Numbered from the stretch's first letter, positions 9,309 to 18,153 are shown. The stretch is DNA of 64,000 nt from Alcanivorax jadensis T9 (GCF_000756655.1 NZ_ARXU01000011.1:61443-125442), one strand, 5' to 3'. Notes: generated by a model from the sequence alone, not told the origin. Numbers and translations: made by a program.

Positions 9309-10064
9309 ATGTCAAACACCAAGAGCCGCAGCCCGGTTCTGTCCTGGATCGCCTTTCTGGCCACCCTCGCGGTTGTCGCCCTTTGCCTGCGGCTGAGCTG
9401 GTGGCAACTGGAGCGGGCAGAGGAGAAGCGACTGTGGCAGGCCTCACAGGAAGAAAAAGCCCGTCAGCCTGCGGCAGATCTGCCTGCCTTGCTGGCCGAC
9501 CCGGCGCCCCTGCACCGGCAAGCCGCTGTCTCCGGCAAGCTGGACAACGCCCGTAACGTGCTGCTGGACAACCGCATCCGCAATGGAATCGCTGGCTACC
9601 ACCTGTTAACTCCCTTGCAGACCCGGGACAACCAATGGGTACTGATCAACCGGGGCTGGCTGCCTCGCGGAGCCCGGCGGGAACAATTACCCGAGATCCC
9701 CGCCATCAATGGCCGGATAACCGTGGCAGGAACGGTATATCGCCCCTCCCGGGAGACATTTGTACTGCAGAACGCTCCATTGCCAGACAATCAGTGGCCT
9801 TTACGGGTACAGAAAGTGGATTTTGACGCCATTGGCGAAAAACTTGGGGTAGAATTGGCGCCCTTCGAAATCCGGGTGCGCCCGGATCTGGCTCTGGGCG
9901 GTCACCCTCCCTTGCCACGCCCCTGGCAGGACATCGCCCCCATGGGCCCGGACAAGCACAAGGCTTATGCGCTGCAGTGGTTTGCGCTGGCAATGGCAGC
10001 CCTGCTGATATATGTTGCCGCCGCCGTGCGCAACCGGCGAAAGACGCGAGAGGAACACTCCTAA
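9309..10064 (+). CDS. SURF1 family cytochrome oxidase biogenesis protein
   Basis: SURF1 (Shy1) homologue, 251 residues, assisting heme a insertion into subunit I. The fold is flanked by an N-terminal helix (about 10-30, ending LSWWQLERAEEKR) and a C-terminal helix (QWFALAMAALLIYV). Between them lies the periplasmic domain with GYHLLTPLQ, VLINRGWLPRG and the RVQKVDF stretch typical of the family. The ATG at 9309 fits the family N-terminus. Its stop overlaps the next start by one base (TAATG), so translation is probably coupled. Confidence 0.94.
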   Translation: MSNTKSRSPVLSWIAFLATLAVVALCLRLSWWQLERAEEKRLWQASQEEKARQPAADLPALLADPAPLHRQAAVSGKLDNARNVLLDNRIRNGIAGYHLLTPLQTRDNQWVLINRGWLPRGARREQLPEIPAINGRITVAGTVYRPSRETFVLQNAPLPDNQWPLRVQKVDFDAIGEKLGVELAPFEIRVRPDLALGGHPPLPRPWQDIAPMGPDKHKAYALQWFALAMAALLIYVAAAVRNRRKTREEHS

Positions 10065-10678
10065 TGTCTCCACGCACCAAGAACATTGCCACCCTGTCGG
10101 CGATCGTTGCTCCTTTTGTCCTGTTCTTTCTGGCGGGCCGCTTTCTGATCGATCCCTGGGAACTGCCGCGGGAAAACAAGGGGCAGCTACTGATTCCCCA
10201 TATTGCCATGGCCAATCTGAAAGCGGTCAATGACGATGGTGACGCCTACACCGGCGACGACATGGCTGGCCTCTGGACCATCCTGTATGTGGCTGGCAGC
10301 GAATGCGATACCCGCTGCAAGAACGGCCTGTATTACCAGATGCGCCAGGTGCGCCAGACGCTGGGCGCGGATGTGGACCGGGTGCGGCGAGTAATCCTGC
10401 ATACCGCTACGGCGGGCGACGACCTCAACGATTTCTTGAACAACAATGTGAAAGGCATGGTATCGATTCATGCCGAACCACAAACCGTGAACGACGCCCT
10501 GGCGCCGGTGTATGAAACCACCGCCGGTGAACCGATTGGCGATATTTTCCTGGTCAGCCCGGACGGCCAGATCTTCATGCGTTACCCCACGCACGAGAAC
10601 ATGGATGCCACCCTGGAAGAGGCGGAAAACATCCGCGTCGATCTCAAACGCACCCTGAAAGGGTCTCTGATCGGTTAA
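10064..10678 (+). CDS. SCO-like membrane-anchored thioredoxin-fold protein of the oxidase cluster
   Basis: 204 residues with one N-terminal anchor (about 9-27), then a soluble domain exposed to the periplasm. Cys81-x3-Cys85 (SECDTRC) matches the spacing of the SCO copper-binding motif, and LVSPDGQIFMRYP resembles the C-terminal thioredoxin-like strand of SCO proteins. The equivalent position in Pseudomonas holds a conserved protein between SURF1 and ctaA. A role in copper or thiol handling for CuA is inferred. A second, clearer SCO protein is at 39833. Confidence 0.8.
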   Translation: MSPRTKNIATLSAIVAPFVLFFLAGRFLIDPWELPRENKGQLLIPHIAMANLKAVNDDGDAYTGDDMAGLWTILYVAGSECDTRCKNGLYYQMRQVRQTLGADVDRVRRVILHTATAGDDLNDFLNNNVKGMVSIHAEPQTVNDALAPVYETTAGEPIGDIFLVSPDGQIFMRYPTHENMDATLEEAENIRVDLKRTLKGSLIG

Positions 10679-10691
10679 CGGAACGCTATCT

Positions 10692-11762
10692 ATGCAAGCG
10701 CTTACTCCTTCACAAATCTGGCTACGCCGGCTGTCATTGCTGGCCGTTTTCATGGTTGCCGTAGTGATTATCCTCGGCGCCTGGACCCGCCTTTCCGATG
10801 CCGGCCTGGGCTGTCCGGACTGGCCCGGCTGCTATGGCCACCTGGATGTCCGCAAGGCCATCAACCATGTGAATACCACCAACGAAAGCATGCCCGGCAG
10901 CCTGCGCGAAGCTCACAAAACCGTGCCGGAAATGGTGCACCGCTATTTCGCCTCAACCCTGGGCCTGGTAATCCTGATCATCGCGGCTCTCTCCTTCATC
11001 AACCGCAAGCAGGAAAAACAGCCCCTCAAACTACCCCTGTTTCTGGTGGTGCTGGTGATCTTCCAGGGCATTCTCGGCAAATGGACGGTGACCATGGGTC
11101 TGCAGCCCACCATCGTCATGCTGCATCTGCTGGGCGGCTTCACCACGTTTACCCTGCTGGTATTACTGACTGCACGCCTCTACCGCTGGCCCCGCTTTCT
11201 CAATGATTGCGACGTGCGCATGCTCAAGCCGATTGCCTCCATCACCCTGGTCGCGGTGATCCTGCAGATCGCCCTGGGCGGCTGGACCGCCAGTAACTAC
11301 GCGGCGGTGGCCTGTACCGACCTGCCGGTGTGCGAAGAAGGCTGGCAGGATCGCCTGGATTTCGACGAGGCCTTTATTTTCTGGGGCCACGAACATGACA
11401 AGCCGGACTACGAGTTCGGTGTGCTGGATAACGATGCCCGCACCACCATCCACGTGATGCATCGCTTTGGCGCTTTGCTGGTGACCTTGCTGGTGCTGGC
11501 ACTGGTAGCCAAGATTCTGATCCGCGCACGCAGTGTATTCTTCCGCAATTTCGCACTGGGAATCTTCGCCTTGCTGGTGGTGCAGATCGCTCTGGGGCTG
11601 AGTAATGTGATGTTTGCCGTGCCTCTGGATGTGGCTGTAGCCCACAACTTTGTGGCCGTACTGCTGCTCGCCAGTCTGGTACTCTTCATCCGCGCGATTA
11701 ACGTGAAATGCGGCCAGAGCCAACCGTCTCCGTCCACATCGTCCAAAGCGCAAGGAGCGTGA
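10692..11762 (+). CDS. ctaA: Heme A synthase (COX15/CtaA)
   Basis: Membrane heme O hydroxylase converting heme O to heme A, 356 residues with about eight hydrophobic segments. The conserved histidines are visible in EMVHRYFAS, MLHLLGG, HVMHRFGA and VAHNFVA. A periplasmic loop holds a Cys pair (VACTDLPVCEEGW), as in many bacterial CtaA proteins. Two bases separate its stop from the ctaB start, and the shared order SURF1, SCO-like, ctaA, ctaB implies one transcript making heme a for the neighbouring oxidase. Confidence 0.96.
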   Translation: MQALTPSQIWLRRLSLLAVFMVAVVIILGAWTRLSDAGLGCPDWPGCYGHLDVRKAINHVNTTNESMPGSLREAHKTVPEMVHRYFASTLGLVILIIAALSFINRKQEKQPLKLPLFLVVLVIFQGILGKWTVTMGLQPTIVMLHLLGGFTTFTLLVLLTARLYRWPRFLNDCDVRMLKPIASITLVAVILQIALGGWTASNYAAVACTDLPVCEEGWQDRLDFDEAFIFWGHEHDKPDYEFGVLDNDARTTIHVMHRFGALLVTLLVLALVAKILIRARSVFFRNFALGIFALLVVQIALGLSNVMFAVPLDVAVAHNFVAVLLLASLVLFIRAINVKCGQSQPSPSTSSKAQGA

Positions 11763-11764
11763 CC

Positions 11765-12676
11765 ATGAGCCAATCCACCACCTGGCGCGACTATCTGGCC
11801 CTGACCAAACCCGGGGTTGTCATGCTGCTGATGGTGACCGCCGTGGCAGGCATGTTTCTGGCCACCGAGCCGGCAGGCATGGTGCCGATGCACATCTTCA
11901 TCCCGGCCTTTCTGGGGCTGACCCTGGCGATGATGTCGTCTGCGGCCATCAACCAGATCATGGACCAGAAAATCGATGCGATAATGAAGCGCACCGAGAA
12001 GCGCCCACTGGTGGCCGGCAAGCTGAGCCCGAAAGCGGCCATTGCCTTCGCCGTACTGCTGGCGGCGGCATCCATGGTCATGCTGTATTTTCTGGTCAAC
12101 CCGATCACCGCCTGGCTGACCCTGTTCGGCTTTGTCGGCTATGCCTTCATTTATACGCTCTATCTGAAACGCGCCACGCCGCAGAACATCGTGATTGGCG
12201 GTATCGCCGGCGCCATCCCGCCGTTGCTGGGCTGGGTCGCTGTCACCGGCGAGGTGCATCCCTACGCCTGGCTGCTGGTGCTGATCATCTTCGTCTGGAC
12301 GCCGCCGCACTTCTGGGCCCTGGCCATTCACCGCCGCGATGAGTATGCCAAGGCGGATATCCCCATGCTGCCGGTGACCCACGGCATCCCGTTCACCCGG
12401 GAGTCGGTGCTCTACTACACCATCCTGCTGTTTATCTGCACTCTACTACCCTATCTGACCGGCATGAGCGACCTGATCTACCTGCTCAGCGCCCTGATTC
12501 TGGGGCTGGTGTTTCTTTACCATGCCGTGCGCCTGCGGTTTTCCACAGACCCCAAGCTGCCGATGAAAACCTTCGGCTATTCCATTACCTACCTGTTTGC
12601 GCTGTTTACCGCGCTGCTGGTCGATCATTATCTTTCGGTGACACCACAAACCGTGGCCGCGTGGCTGGGGGCGTAA
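11765..12676 (+). CDS. ctaB: Protoheme IX farnesyltransferase (heme O synthase)
   Basis: UbiA-family membrane prenyltransferase making heme O, 303 residues. The first Asp-rich motif NQIMDQKIDAIMKRT and the following KRPLVAGKLSP, then the second motif WTPPHFWALAI...RRDEYAKADIPMLPV, are all present. About nine hydrophobic segments. The ATG at 11765 follows an AGGAG site that overlaps the ctaA 3' end. It closes the heme a biosynthesis block; a repeat element begins six bases after its stop. Confidence 0.97.
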   Translation: MSQSTTWRDYLALTKPGVVMLLMVTAVAGMFLATEPAGMVPMHIFIPAFLGLTLAMMSSAAINQIMDQKIDAIMKRTEKRPLVAGKLSPKAAIAFAVLLAAASMVMLYFLVNPITAWLTLFGFVGYAFIYTLYLKRATPQNIVIGGIAGAIPPLLGWVAVTGEVHPYAWLLVLIIFVWTPPHFWALAIHRRDEYAKADIPMLPVTHGIPFTRESVLYYTILLFICTLLPYLTGMSDLIYLLSALILGLVFLYHAVRLRFSTDPKLPMKTFGYSITYLFALFTALLVDHYLSVTPQTVAAWLGA

Positions 12677-12681
12677 AAAGA

Positions 12682-12849
12682 CCAATTGATAATTGAGAAT
12701 GGAGAATTGATAACTGGCGCGGGCCAGTCTTTTTCAGATTCTCCAACGCAGGAGGCCGCGCTCAATGTCTGGGCGCGGCCTCATTGCTTTCAGGCTACTG
12801 AGCAGCCCATCCGCGCCGTTATCAATTATCAACTATCCACTATCAATTG
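12682..12849. repeat. MITE-like ~168-bp element, family A copy 1
   Basis: Terminal inverted repeats of about 39 bases (12682-12721 and 12811-12849) are made of reiterated words such as ATTGATAATTGA and end inward in GGCGCGG. A central dyad GAGGCCGCGC / GCGCGGCCTC lies at about 12752-12782. A second copy with the same ends and centre is at 30113-30277. No coding capacity. It lies between ctaB and the Mpo1-like gene and could act as a terminator or RNA processing site. Confidence 0.85.
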
Positions 12850-12914
12850 CCCCTCGCATCCCGCCCACCAGTTGGCGTTATACTGGCTGTATAACCACAA
12901 ACCGGGAGGACATC

Positions 12915-13370
12915 ATGACAACGCGCAGCATGGATGAGTGGCTGGACGCCTACGGCGAAAGCCACCAGAACCCCACCAACAAGAAAGTCCACTTTGCCTG
13001 TGTACCGGTCATCTTCTTCAGCATCGTGGGTTTCCTGTGGGCCATCCCCGCCCCCTTCTTTGCCGGCTTCTGGGCGTTCCTCACCCTGGTTGGCGTCACC
13101 CTCTACTATGCTCGCCTTTCCCGTCCTATTGCCCTGGGCATGCTGGTTTTCAGTCTGGCCTGCCTGTTCGTCCTGTCACTGATCGCCGCTAGTGGCGCCA
13201 GCGTCTTCTGGGTATCACTGGTTCTGTTTGTGGTGGCCTGGATCGGCCAGTTCTGGGGACACAAGGTCGAAGGCAAGAAACCCTCCTTCTTCGAGGACAT
13301 CCAGTACCTGATGATCGGCCCGGCCTGGATCATGGGGTTTCTGTATCGCAAGTGGGGCATCAAATACTGA
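12915..13370 (+). CDS. Mpo1 family (YGL010w-like, DUF962) membrane protein
   Basis: 151 residues with several hydrophobic segments. In yeast the family member Mpo1 is an Fe(II)-dependent dioxygenase for 2-hydroxy fatty acids in phytosphingosine breakdown. The conserved features are here: ESHQNPTNKKVHF near residue 13, the HKVEGKKPSFFEDIQYL stretch, and histidines at both ends that would bind iron. GGGAGGA lies five bases before the ATG at 12915. It stands alone between two repeats. The bacterial substrate is unknown. Confidence 0.88.
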   Translation: MTTRSMDEWLDAYGESHQNPTNKKVHFACVPVIFFSIVGFLWAIPAPFFAGFWAFLTLVGVTLYYARLSRPIALGMLVFSLACLFVLSLIAASGASVFWVSLVLFVVAWIGQFWGHKVEGKKPSFFEDIQYLMIGPAWIMGFLYRKWGIKY

Positions 13371-13390
13371 ATCGCCCCGCAACAACGCCG

Positions 13391-13556
13391 CTGTAGGAGC
13401 GCCGCTTGAGGCGCGAACCGAGCGATAGCGAGGGATGCGTTAGAGGTTAGCGCCAAAAGCATTTTATTGATAAAGCATTGAAGCACGGATCACCGCTACT
13501 CCTTCGCCAGGGCTCAGATTCGCACCTCAAGAGGTGCTCCTACAGGCGCCTCGTAG
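13391..13556. repeat. Composite REP-like element, copy R1
   Basis: A left module (TGTAGGAGC, hairpin GCGCC-GCTTGA-GGCGC, then GCGAACCGAGCG) faces an inverted right module (hairpin GCACCTC / GAGGTGC, then TCCTACAG). About 75 unrelated bases lie between. The core seen in R2-R5 is missing. It fills most of the gap between the Mpo1-like gene and lemA. Confidence 0.8.
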
Positions 13557-13629
13557 CACCGCCTTTCCCCATTAACACTTTTGCAGTAGTTTATAGCCAC
13601 AATAAAACTGCACGGGGAAGGCTATCGTC

Positions 13630-14217
13630 ATGGGGACTCTTATTTTTATCGGCGTTATCGTCGCCGTTATCATCTACATCATTGCCATCTACAACCGCCT
13701 GATTGCCCTGAAGAACCGTTTCAAGAACGGCTTTGCGCAGATTGATGTGCAGCTGCAGCGCCGTCACGACCTGATCCCCAATCTGGTAGAAACCGCCAAG
13801 GCTTACATGAGCCACGAAAAGGACACCCTGACCCAGGTGATCGAGGCCCGTAATCAGGCGGTGAGCGCCAAGAAAGCGGCTGCCGAACATCCCGACGATG
13901 GTGGCGCGGTGAGCAACCTGGGCAAGGCCGAATCCCTGCTGTCCGGCTCCCTGGCCAACTTCTTCGCGCTCAGCGAAAACTACCCGGACCTGAAAGCCAA
14001 CGACACCATGGCCCAGTTGATGGAAGAGCTGAGCAGCACAGAAAATCGCATCGGCTTTGCCCGTCAGGCGTTCAATGATGCGGTAATGAACTACAACACC
14101 TACCGCGAACAGTTCCCGCAGAATTTCATCGGCGGCCTGTTTGGCAGCTTCAAGGAAGCCCAGCTTCTGAAGATAGAAACCGAGGAAGCCCGCAAGGCAG
14201 TGAAAGTCAGCTTCTGA
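13630..14217 (+). CDS. lemA: LemA family protein
   Basis: 195 residues: one N-terminal membrane helix (about 3-21), then the helical LemA domain with the hallmark NLVETAKAYMSHEKDTL segment, and ENRIGFARQAFNDAVMNYN later. The C-terminal part (FPQNFIGGLFG) is family typical. The molecular role is not settled; LemA genes are often next to M48 peptidases, as here, ten bases upstream. The two products probably act together at the inner membrane. Confidence 0.95.
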   Translation: MGTLIFIGVIVAVIIYIIAIYNRLIALKNRFKNGFAQIDVQLQRRHDLIPNLVETAKAYMSHEKDTLTQVIEARNQAVSAKKAAAEHPDDGGAVSNLGKAESLLSGSLANFFALSENYPDLKANDTMAQLMEELSSTENRIGFARQAFNDAVMNYNTYREQFPQNFIGGLFGSFKEAQLLKIETEEARKAVKVSF

Positions 14218-14227
14218 GTCGGCGACC

Positions 14228-16135
14228 ATGGATTTCTTTCAACATCAGGAGCGAGCCCGCCGCAAGACCGGTCTGCTGGTCCTGTATTTTTTCCTGGCCG
14301 TTGTTGCCATTCTGGTCTGTGTGAATCTGGCACTGCTGCTGGCATTTGCCTGGATGGACGTGCAGCTTCCTCCCAGCCAGTGGCTCACACATCCCATGAC
14401 GCTGGGCATCAGCCTGTTCACCCTGCTGGTGATGGTGTGCGGCTGCCTGTTCAAGATCTGGAAATTACGCCGCGGCGGCAAGGGACTGGCCGCCATGCTC
14501 GGCGCTCGCCCGATTGACCCGGACACCCGCCACAGCGACGAAAAGAAACTGATCAATGTGGTGGAGGAAATGAGCATTGCCTCCGGCATCCCCGCCCCAC
14601 AACTCTATGTACTGGACAAGGAAAAGGCGATTAACGCCTTTGTAGCCGGCTTTCGCCCTTCCGAAACCGTGCTGGTGGTCACCCACGGCACCTTGAAGAA
14701 ACTCGACCGGGACGAACTGCAGGGCGTCATCGCCCACGAATTCAGCCATATATTCAATGCCGATATGCGCCTGAACTTGCGCCTGATTGCCGTGCTGGCG
14801 GGGATTCTGGCCCTGGGCAAGATCGGCGAATTCATGCTGCGCGGCTCTTCCCGGCGCAGCTCCTCCAATCGCAAGGGTAACAGCCTGGTGCTGGTCGCCC
14901 TGGCACTGGTCGTGGTGGGGTATCTGGGGTTGTTCTTCGGGCGGCTGATCAAGGCCGCCATTTCCCGACAGCGTGAGTTGCTGGCCGACGCCTCGGCGGT
15001 CCAGTTCACCCGCAATCCGGCTGGCCTGGCCGGTGCGCTGATCAAGATTCGTAACGGCAATGGCTCCCACCTGGATTCCGTGCACGCCGAGGACATGAGC
15101 CATATGTGCTTCGGGGAAACCCTGGGTTTTCGCTTTCGCAACCTGCTGGCGACTCACCCACCGCTGGACGAACGTCTCGGGGCCCTGGGCAGTGACTGGG
15201 TGGCCCGGGCACGCACTCGGGCGCGCAGTGCCGGTCAGCCAGATGTCTCTCCCTCGGCGTCGGTACCGGAAGGTGTTGCTGCGTTCAGTGGCGGCAGTGA
15301 TGCCAGCAGCAGCGTCTCAGAAGGATCCGGTCCGGCAACTTCAAGCCGGGTAGGCACAGTCAGTGAGGCCGATGTGGGCTATGCCCGTTCGCTGCTGGAA
15401 GCCATTCCCGCAGATCTGCACAAGAAACTCCACAACCCCGTTCAAGCAGAACTGGCCTTGTATGCCCTGATCATCAGCAGCTCGGACAGCGATCCGCAAA
15501 GCCTGCTCAAAAGCGCCGGCATGAGCGAACACCTGTCCGCTTTACAGCCGTTGAGCCAGCAGCTGTCCGAACTGGGTAGCCGCCTGCGTCTGCCCATCAT
15601 CGACCTGGCATTACCTACTCTTAAAGGACAACCCTCGGCCCAGCGCAGGGAGATTCTGGAGCGACTGGCTACCCTGACCCGGGCAGACCAGCGCACCACC
15701 CTGTTCGAGTGGGCACTGGTGGCCCTGGCCCGGCAACAGCTCGACGACCACGCCAGGCGCAATCGCCATACCCGTTTCCACCGCTACCGCGCGGTGACAG
15801 GCGAGCTGCAACTGGCGTTCTCGGTAATGACCTGGGCCAGCGGCGCCCGCGACGAGCAGGCCCGGGCCTTGTTCCGGCAAGCCAGCCATGGGCTGCTGCC
15901 CGAGGCCCGCACCTTGCTACCACTGTCCCAGTGCAGCAGTCAGCGACTGGGACAAGCGCTGGATCGACTTGCCGACCTGTCTCCCCTGCTCAAAGGCCCG
16001 GTGATCGACGGGTTGGCGGACCTGGTGCTAACGGATGGCAAGGTGCAGGTGAGCGAAGCCGAGATGCTGCGAGCCATGGCAGCCTTGATGGAGTGTCCGC
16101 TACCGCCGCTTTTTGCGGGCAATCAAAATCGATAA
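14228..16135 (+). CDS. M48 family zinc metallopeptidase with long C-terminal extension
   Basis: HtpX/Ste24-like membrane protease, 635 residues, about twice HtpX length. Two N-terminal helices (about 17-41 and 57-76), then the catalytic core: His170-Glu171-x2-His174 in AHEFSH and the third zinc ligand Glu250 in RQRELLADASA, with a membrane pair between. After residue ~320 there is a Ser/Gly-rich linker and a mostly helical region of ~270 residues that I do not recognise; its end (ADLVLTDGKVQVSEAEMLRAM) recalls TerB-like acidic helices. Paired with lemA. Confidence 0.9.
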   Translation: MDFFQHQERARRKTGLLVLYFFLAVVAILVCVNLALLLAFAWMDVQLPPSQWLTHPMTLGISLFTLLVMVCGCLFKIWKLRRGGKGLAAMLGARPIDPDTRHSDEKKLINVVEEMSIASGIPAPQLYVLDKEKAINAFVAGFRPSETVLVVTHGTLKKLDRDELQGVIAHEFSHIFNADMRLNLRLIAVLAGILALGKIGEFMLRGSSRRSSSNRKGNSLVLVALALVVVGYLGLFFGRLIKAAISRQRELLADASAVQFTRNPAGLAGALIKIRNGNGSHLDSVHAEDMSHMCFGETLGFRFRNLLATHPPLDERLGALGSDWVARARTRARSAGQPDVSPSASVPEGVAAFSGGSDASSSVSEGSGPATSSRVGTVSEADVGYARSLLEAIPADLHKKLHNPVQAELALYALIISSSDSDPQSLLKSAGMSEHLSALQPLSQQLSELGSRLRLPIIDLALPTLKGQPSAQRREILERLATLTRADQRTTLFEWALVALARQQLDDHARRNRHTRFHRYRAVTGELQLAFSVMTWASGARDEQARALFRQASHGLLPEARTLLPLSQCSSQRLGQALDRLADLSPLLKGPVIDGLADLVLTDGKVQVSEAEMLRAMAALMECPLPPLFAGNQNR

Positions 16136-16329
16136 ATACGGACTTCAAAAAAATGAATAATGTTCATTTGTGCGATATTTCCTACACTCTTTGCAGCAAA
16201 TCACCTCTGTGTTTGCCTGAGATTGCAGGCAAAATGCAGTCATCGCCATAATCCTGCCACCGGTCGCAGGCGGTGTGATAAGCCGTGAATATTCAGGGAC
16301 GATCCAAGAGCAAGGCCGAGGAAAACGCC

Positions 16330-16695
16330 ATGGAACCGAACAAAGCCAGCACCCGCAATGCCTGGGATGCCGTCGCCAGCACTACCACACAACTCAGGGA
16401 CGGCAGCCTGGACCCTGCGCTGACCGCCTGGGTGAAAACCCGGGGGTTCAATATCAACAGCACGGTCTTTTCCAGCGTCTGCCGTTTTGACGACGGAATT
16501 TATACCGGCACCCTGGTGGATCATCACGGCCATGCCTGGGAGTTTCTGGCAGACCTGAATGACCCGGAGGGCTGTGACCTGGAAGATGTCACCGCCAGCC
16601 TGGGCCCCAAATCCCCGGACCACCCCAACGCCGATCTCTGCGACCTGGTCACCATGGCCCTGTACTACCAGCGCGAGCAGCAAGTGGCGGCCTGA
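16330..16695 (+). CDS. Hypothetical small acidic protein
   Basis: 121 residues from the ATG at 16330, which has GAGG about eight bases upstream; an in-frame ATG at 16285 lacks this. I do not recognise a family. The sequence is acidic and soluble, with LVDHHGHAWEFLADLNDPEG in the middle and no signal peptide or membrane segment. Coding bias matches its neighbours and the frame is intact. It stands alone between the M48 gene and repeats. Confidence 0.65.
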   Translation: MEPNKASTRNAWDAVASTTTQLRDGSLDPALTAWVKTRGFNINSTVFSSVCRFDDGIYTGTLVDHHGHAWEFLADLNDPEGCDLEDVTASLGPKSPDHPNADLCDLVTMALYYQREQQVAA

Positions 16696-16734
16696 CGCCA
16701 ATGATGGGCTCCTAGAGCGGAATCCGGCTTGCTG

Positions 16735-16937
16735 CCGTAGGAGCGTCGCTGGCGGCGCAATTCGAGCCTTGGTGAGGATTTGAAGATTTAATGTAGGAGC
16801 ACCGCTTGAGGTGCGAACCGAGTGCAGCGAGGGGGTAAAGTTCAAAGTCTGTCCGCTGCTTTCGGAAACCTGTCGAGCTCTGAAATGCCTGATCGCCCTG
16901 CGGGCGATTCCCGCGCAGGCGCGGTTCGCGGCTCATA
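16735..16937. repeat. Composite REP-like element, copy R2
   Basis: Modules in order: GTAGGAGC with hairpin GCGTCGC/GGCGGCGC, a second TGTAGGAGC module with hairpin GCACC-GCTTGA-GGTGC, then the core GAAACCTGTCGAGCTCTGAA, hairpin ATCGCCC/GGGCGAT and hairpin CCGCGC/GCGCGG. The inverted right module seen in R3 and R4 is absent; the AGCTCGT array begins a few bases after this point. Confidence 0.8.
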
Positions 16938-16943
16938 CCCGCA

Positions 16944-17104
16944 AGCTCGTAGCTCGTAGCTCGTAGCTCGTAGCTCGTAGCTCGTAGCTCGTAGCTCGTA
17001 GCTCGTAGCTCGTAGCTCGTAGCTCGTAGCTCGTAGCTCGTAGCTCGTAGCTCGTAGCTCGTAGCTCGTAGCTCGTAGCTCGTAGCTCGTAGCTCGTAGC
17101 TCGT
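16944..17104. repeat. Tandem array of 23 perfect AGCTCGT heptamers
   Basis: 161 bases read as exactly 23 identical 7-base units with no interruption; a degenerate unit (AGCTAGT) follows. It directly abuts the FemAB-like gene, whose TAG stop (17107-17109, minus strand) lies in the degenerate unit. Perfect unit identity points to recent expansion or active homogenisation. There are no spacers, so it is not a CRISPR. Confidence 0.97.
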
Positions 17105-17106
17105 AG

Positions 17107-18153
17107 CTAGTCTCCGCCCCCTTTTCTAAACGGCAACAGCGTCATGGCCTCTTCCCGGTAACGTTGCACGTGCACCGCTTCTTCCCGGCAGAAATCTGCG
17201 ATGGCGTTATGAAAAGCCGGCTCCCGCAGGTGGTGCATGGACCAGGTAATGACCGGCTCGAAGCCGCGCAGGATCTTGTGCTCCCCTTGCACCCCCGGAT
17301 CAAACGCCGCCAGCTGTCGCTCGATGGCAAACTCAATGCCCTGGTAATAGCACAGCTCGAAATGCAGTCCGTCCCGCTCCTCCAGGCAACCCCAGTAGCG
17401 CCCGTAAAGACAGTCCGCATCAAAAAAATACAAGGCGGCGGCCACCGGCCGGTCTCTGTCCCGGGCCAGTACCAGCATCAGCTGATCGGCCAACCGCTCA
17501 CCGACGGTAGAAAAGAAGGCTTCGTTTAAATAGGGCAGCTGACCCCGTTTCAGGTAGGTGCTGGCGTAGCATTGGTAGAAGAACGCCCAGTCGTTGGCAC
17601 TGATCTGCCCTCCCTGATGGCGGGTAATGGTCACCCCCTGTTCCTGAACGCGCCGCCGCTCCTTGCGCAGGTTCTTGCGCTTGCGGGACTGAAACTGGCC
17701 CAGAAAATCATCGAAATCCCGATAATCCCGGTTAACCCAGCGAAAATGGCAGGCCTGCCGCGATACCAGCGGCAGTTCCTGTAACTGTTCCCGGCAGGCC
17801 GTATCCGGAAACAGCAGATGCCAGCCACTGGCCTGCTGCTCGCGCAGGGTCTCCTGCACCCCACCCCAGAGCGAATCCGCAGAAATGTCACCCTGCCAGC
17901 GAGCACCGGTGACCGGCGTAAAGGGGATCGAGGTAACCAGTTTCGGGTAGTAATCCAGGCCATGGCGCTGATAGGCGTCCGCCCAGCTGTAATCGAACAC
18001 ATACTCGCCCCGGGAATGGCTGCGCGCATAAAGAGGCATCCAGCCGCCATCGACTTCCAGGTGGCAAGGCTGCCAGCCGGTTTTCGGGGTAACGGCGCCA
18101 CAGCCCTGCAGGGCATCGAAAAAGGCGTCGCTCAGGAACGGATAAACAGACAC
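17107..18153 (-). CDS. FemAB-like / DUF482 acyltransferase family protein
   Basis: About 348 residues from a GTG at 18153, which has GGAG five bases upstream; a longer reading to 18270 has no ribosome site and overlaps promoter sequence. It matches the FemAB_like (DUF482) proteins of the GNAT superfamily, with QFQSRKRKNLRKERR near the middle, the conserved YGRYWGC, then FELCYYQGIEFAIE and GEHKILRGFEPV. Such proteins are annotated for peptidoglycan or lipid aminoacylation, but the true substrate is unknown. No signal peptide. Its stop lies at the edge of the heptamer array. Confidence 0.88.
   Translation of the reverse strand: MSVYPFLSDAFFDALQGCGAVTPKTGWQPCHLEVDGGWMPLYARSHSRGEYVFDYSWADAYQRHGLDYYPKLVTSIPFTPVTGARWQGDISADSLWGGVQETLREQQASGWHLLFPDTACREQLQELPLVSRQACHFRWVNRDYRDFDDFLGQFQSRKRKNLRKERRRVQEQGVTITRHQGGQISANDWAFFYQCYASTYLKRGQLPYLNEAFFSTVGERLADQLMLVLARDRDRPVAAALYFFDADCLYGRYWGCLEERDGLHFELCYYQGIEFAIERQLAAFDPGVQGEHKILRGFEPVITWSMHHLREPAFHNAIADFCREEAVHVQRYREEAMTLLPFRKGGGD

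Noticed and set aside
11408..12382. 324-codon frame antisense to ctaA and ctaB
   Set aside because: Gly/His/Gln-rich shadow of membrane protein genes, no start signal.
16944..17104. CRISPR array
   Set aside because: Units are 7 bases, identical and without spacers; no cas genes in the window.
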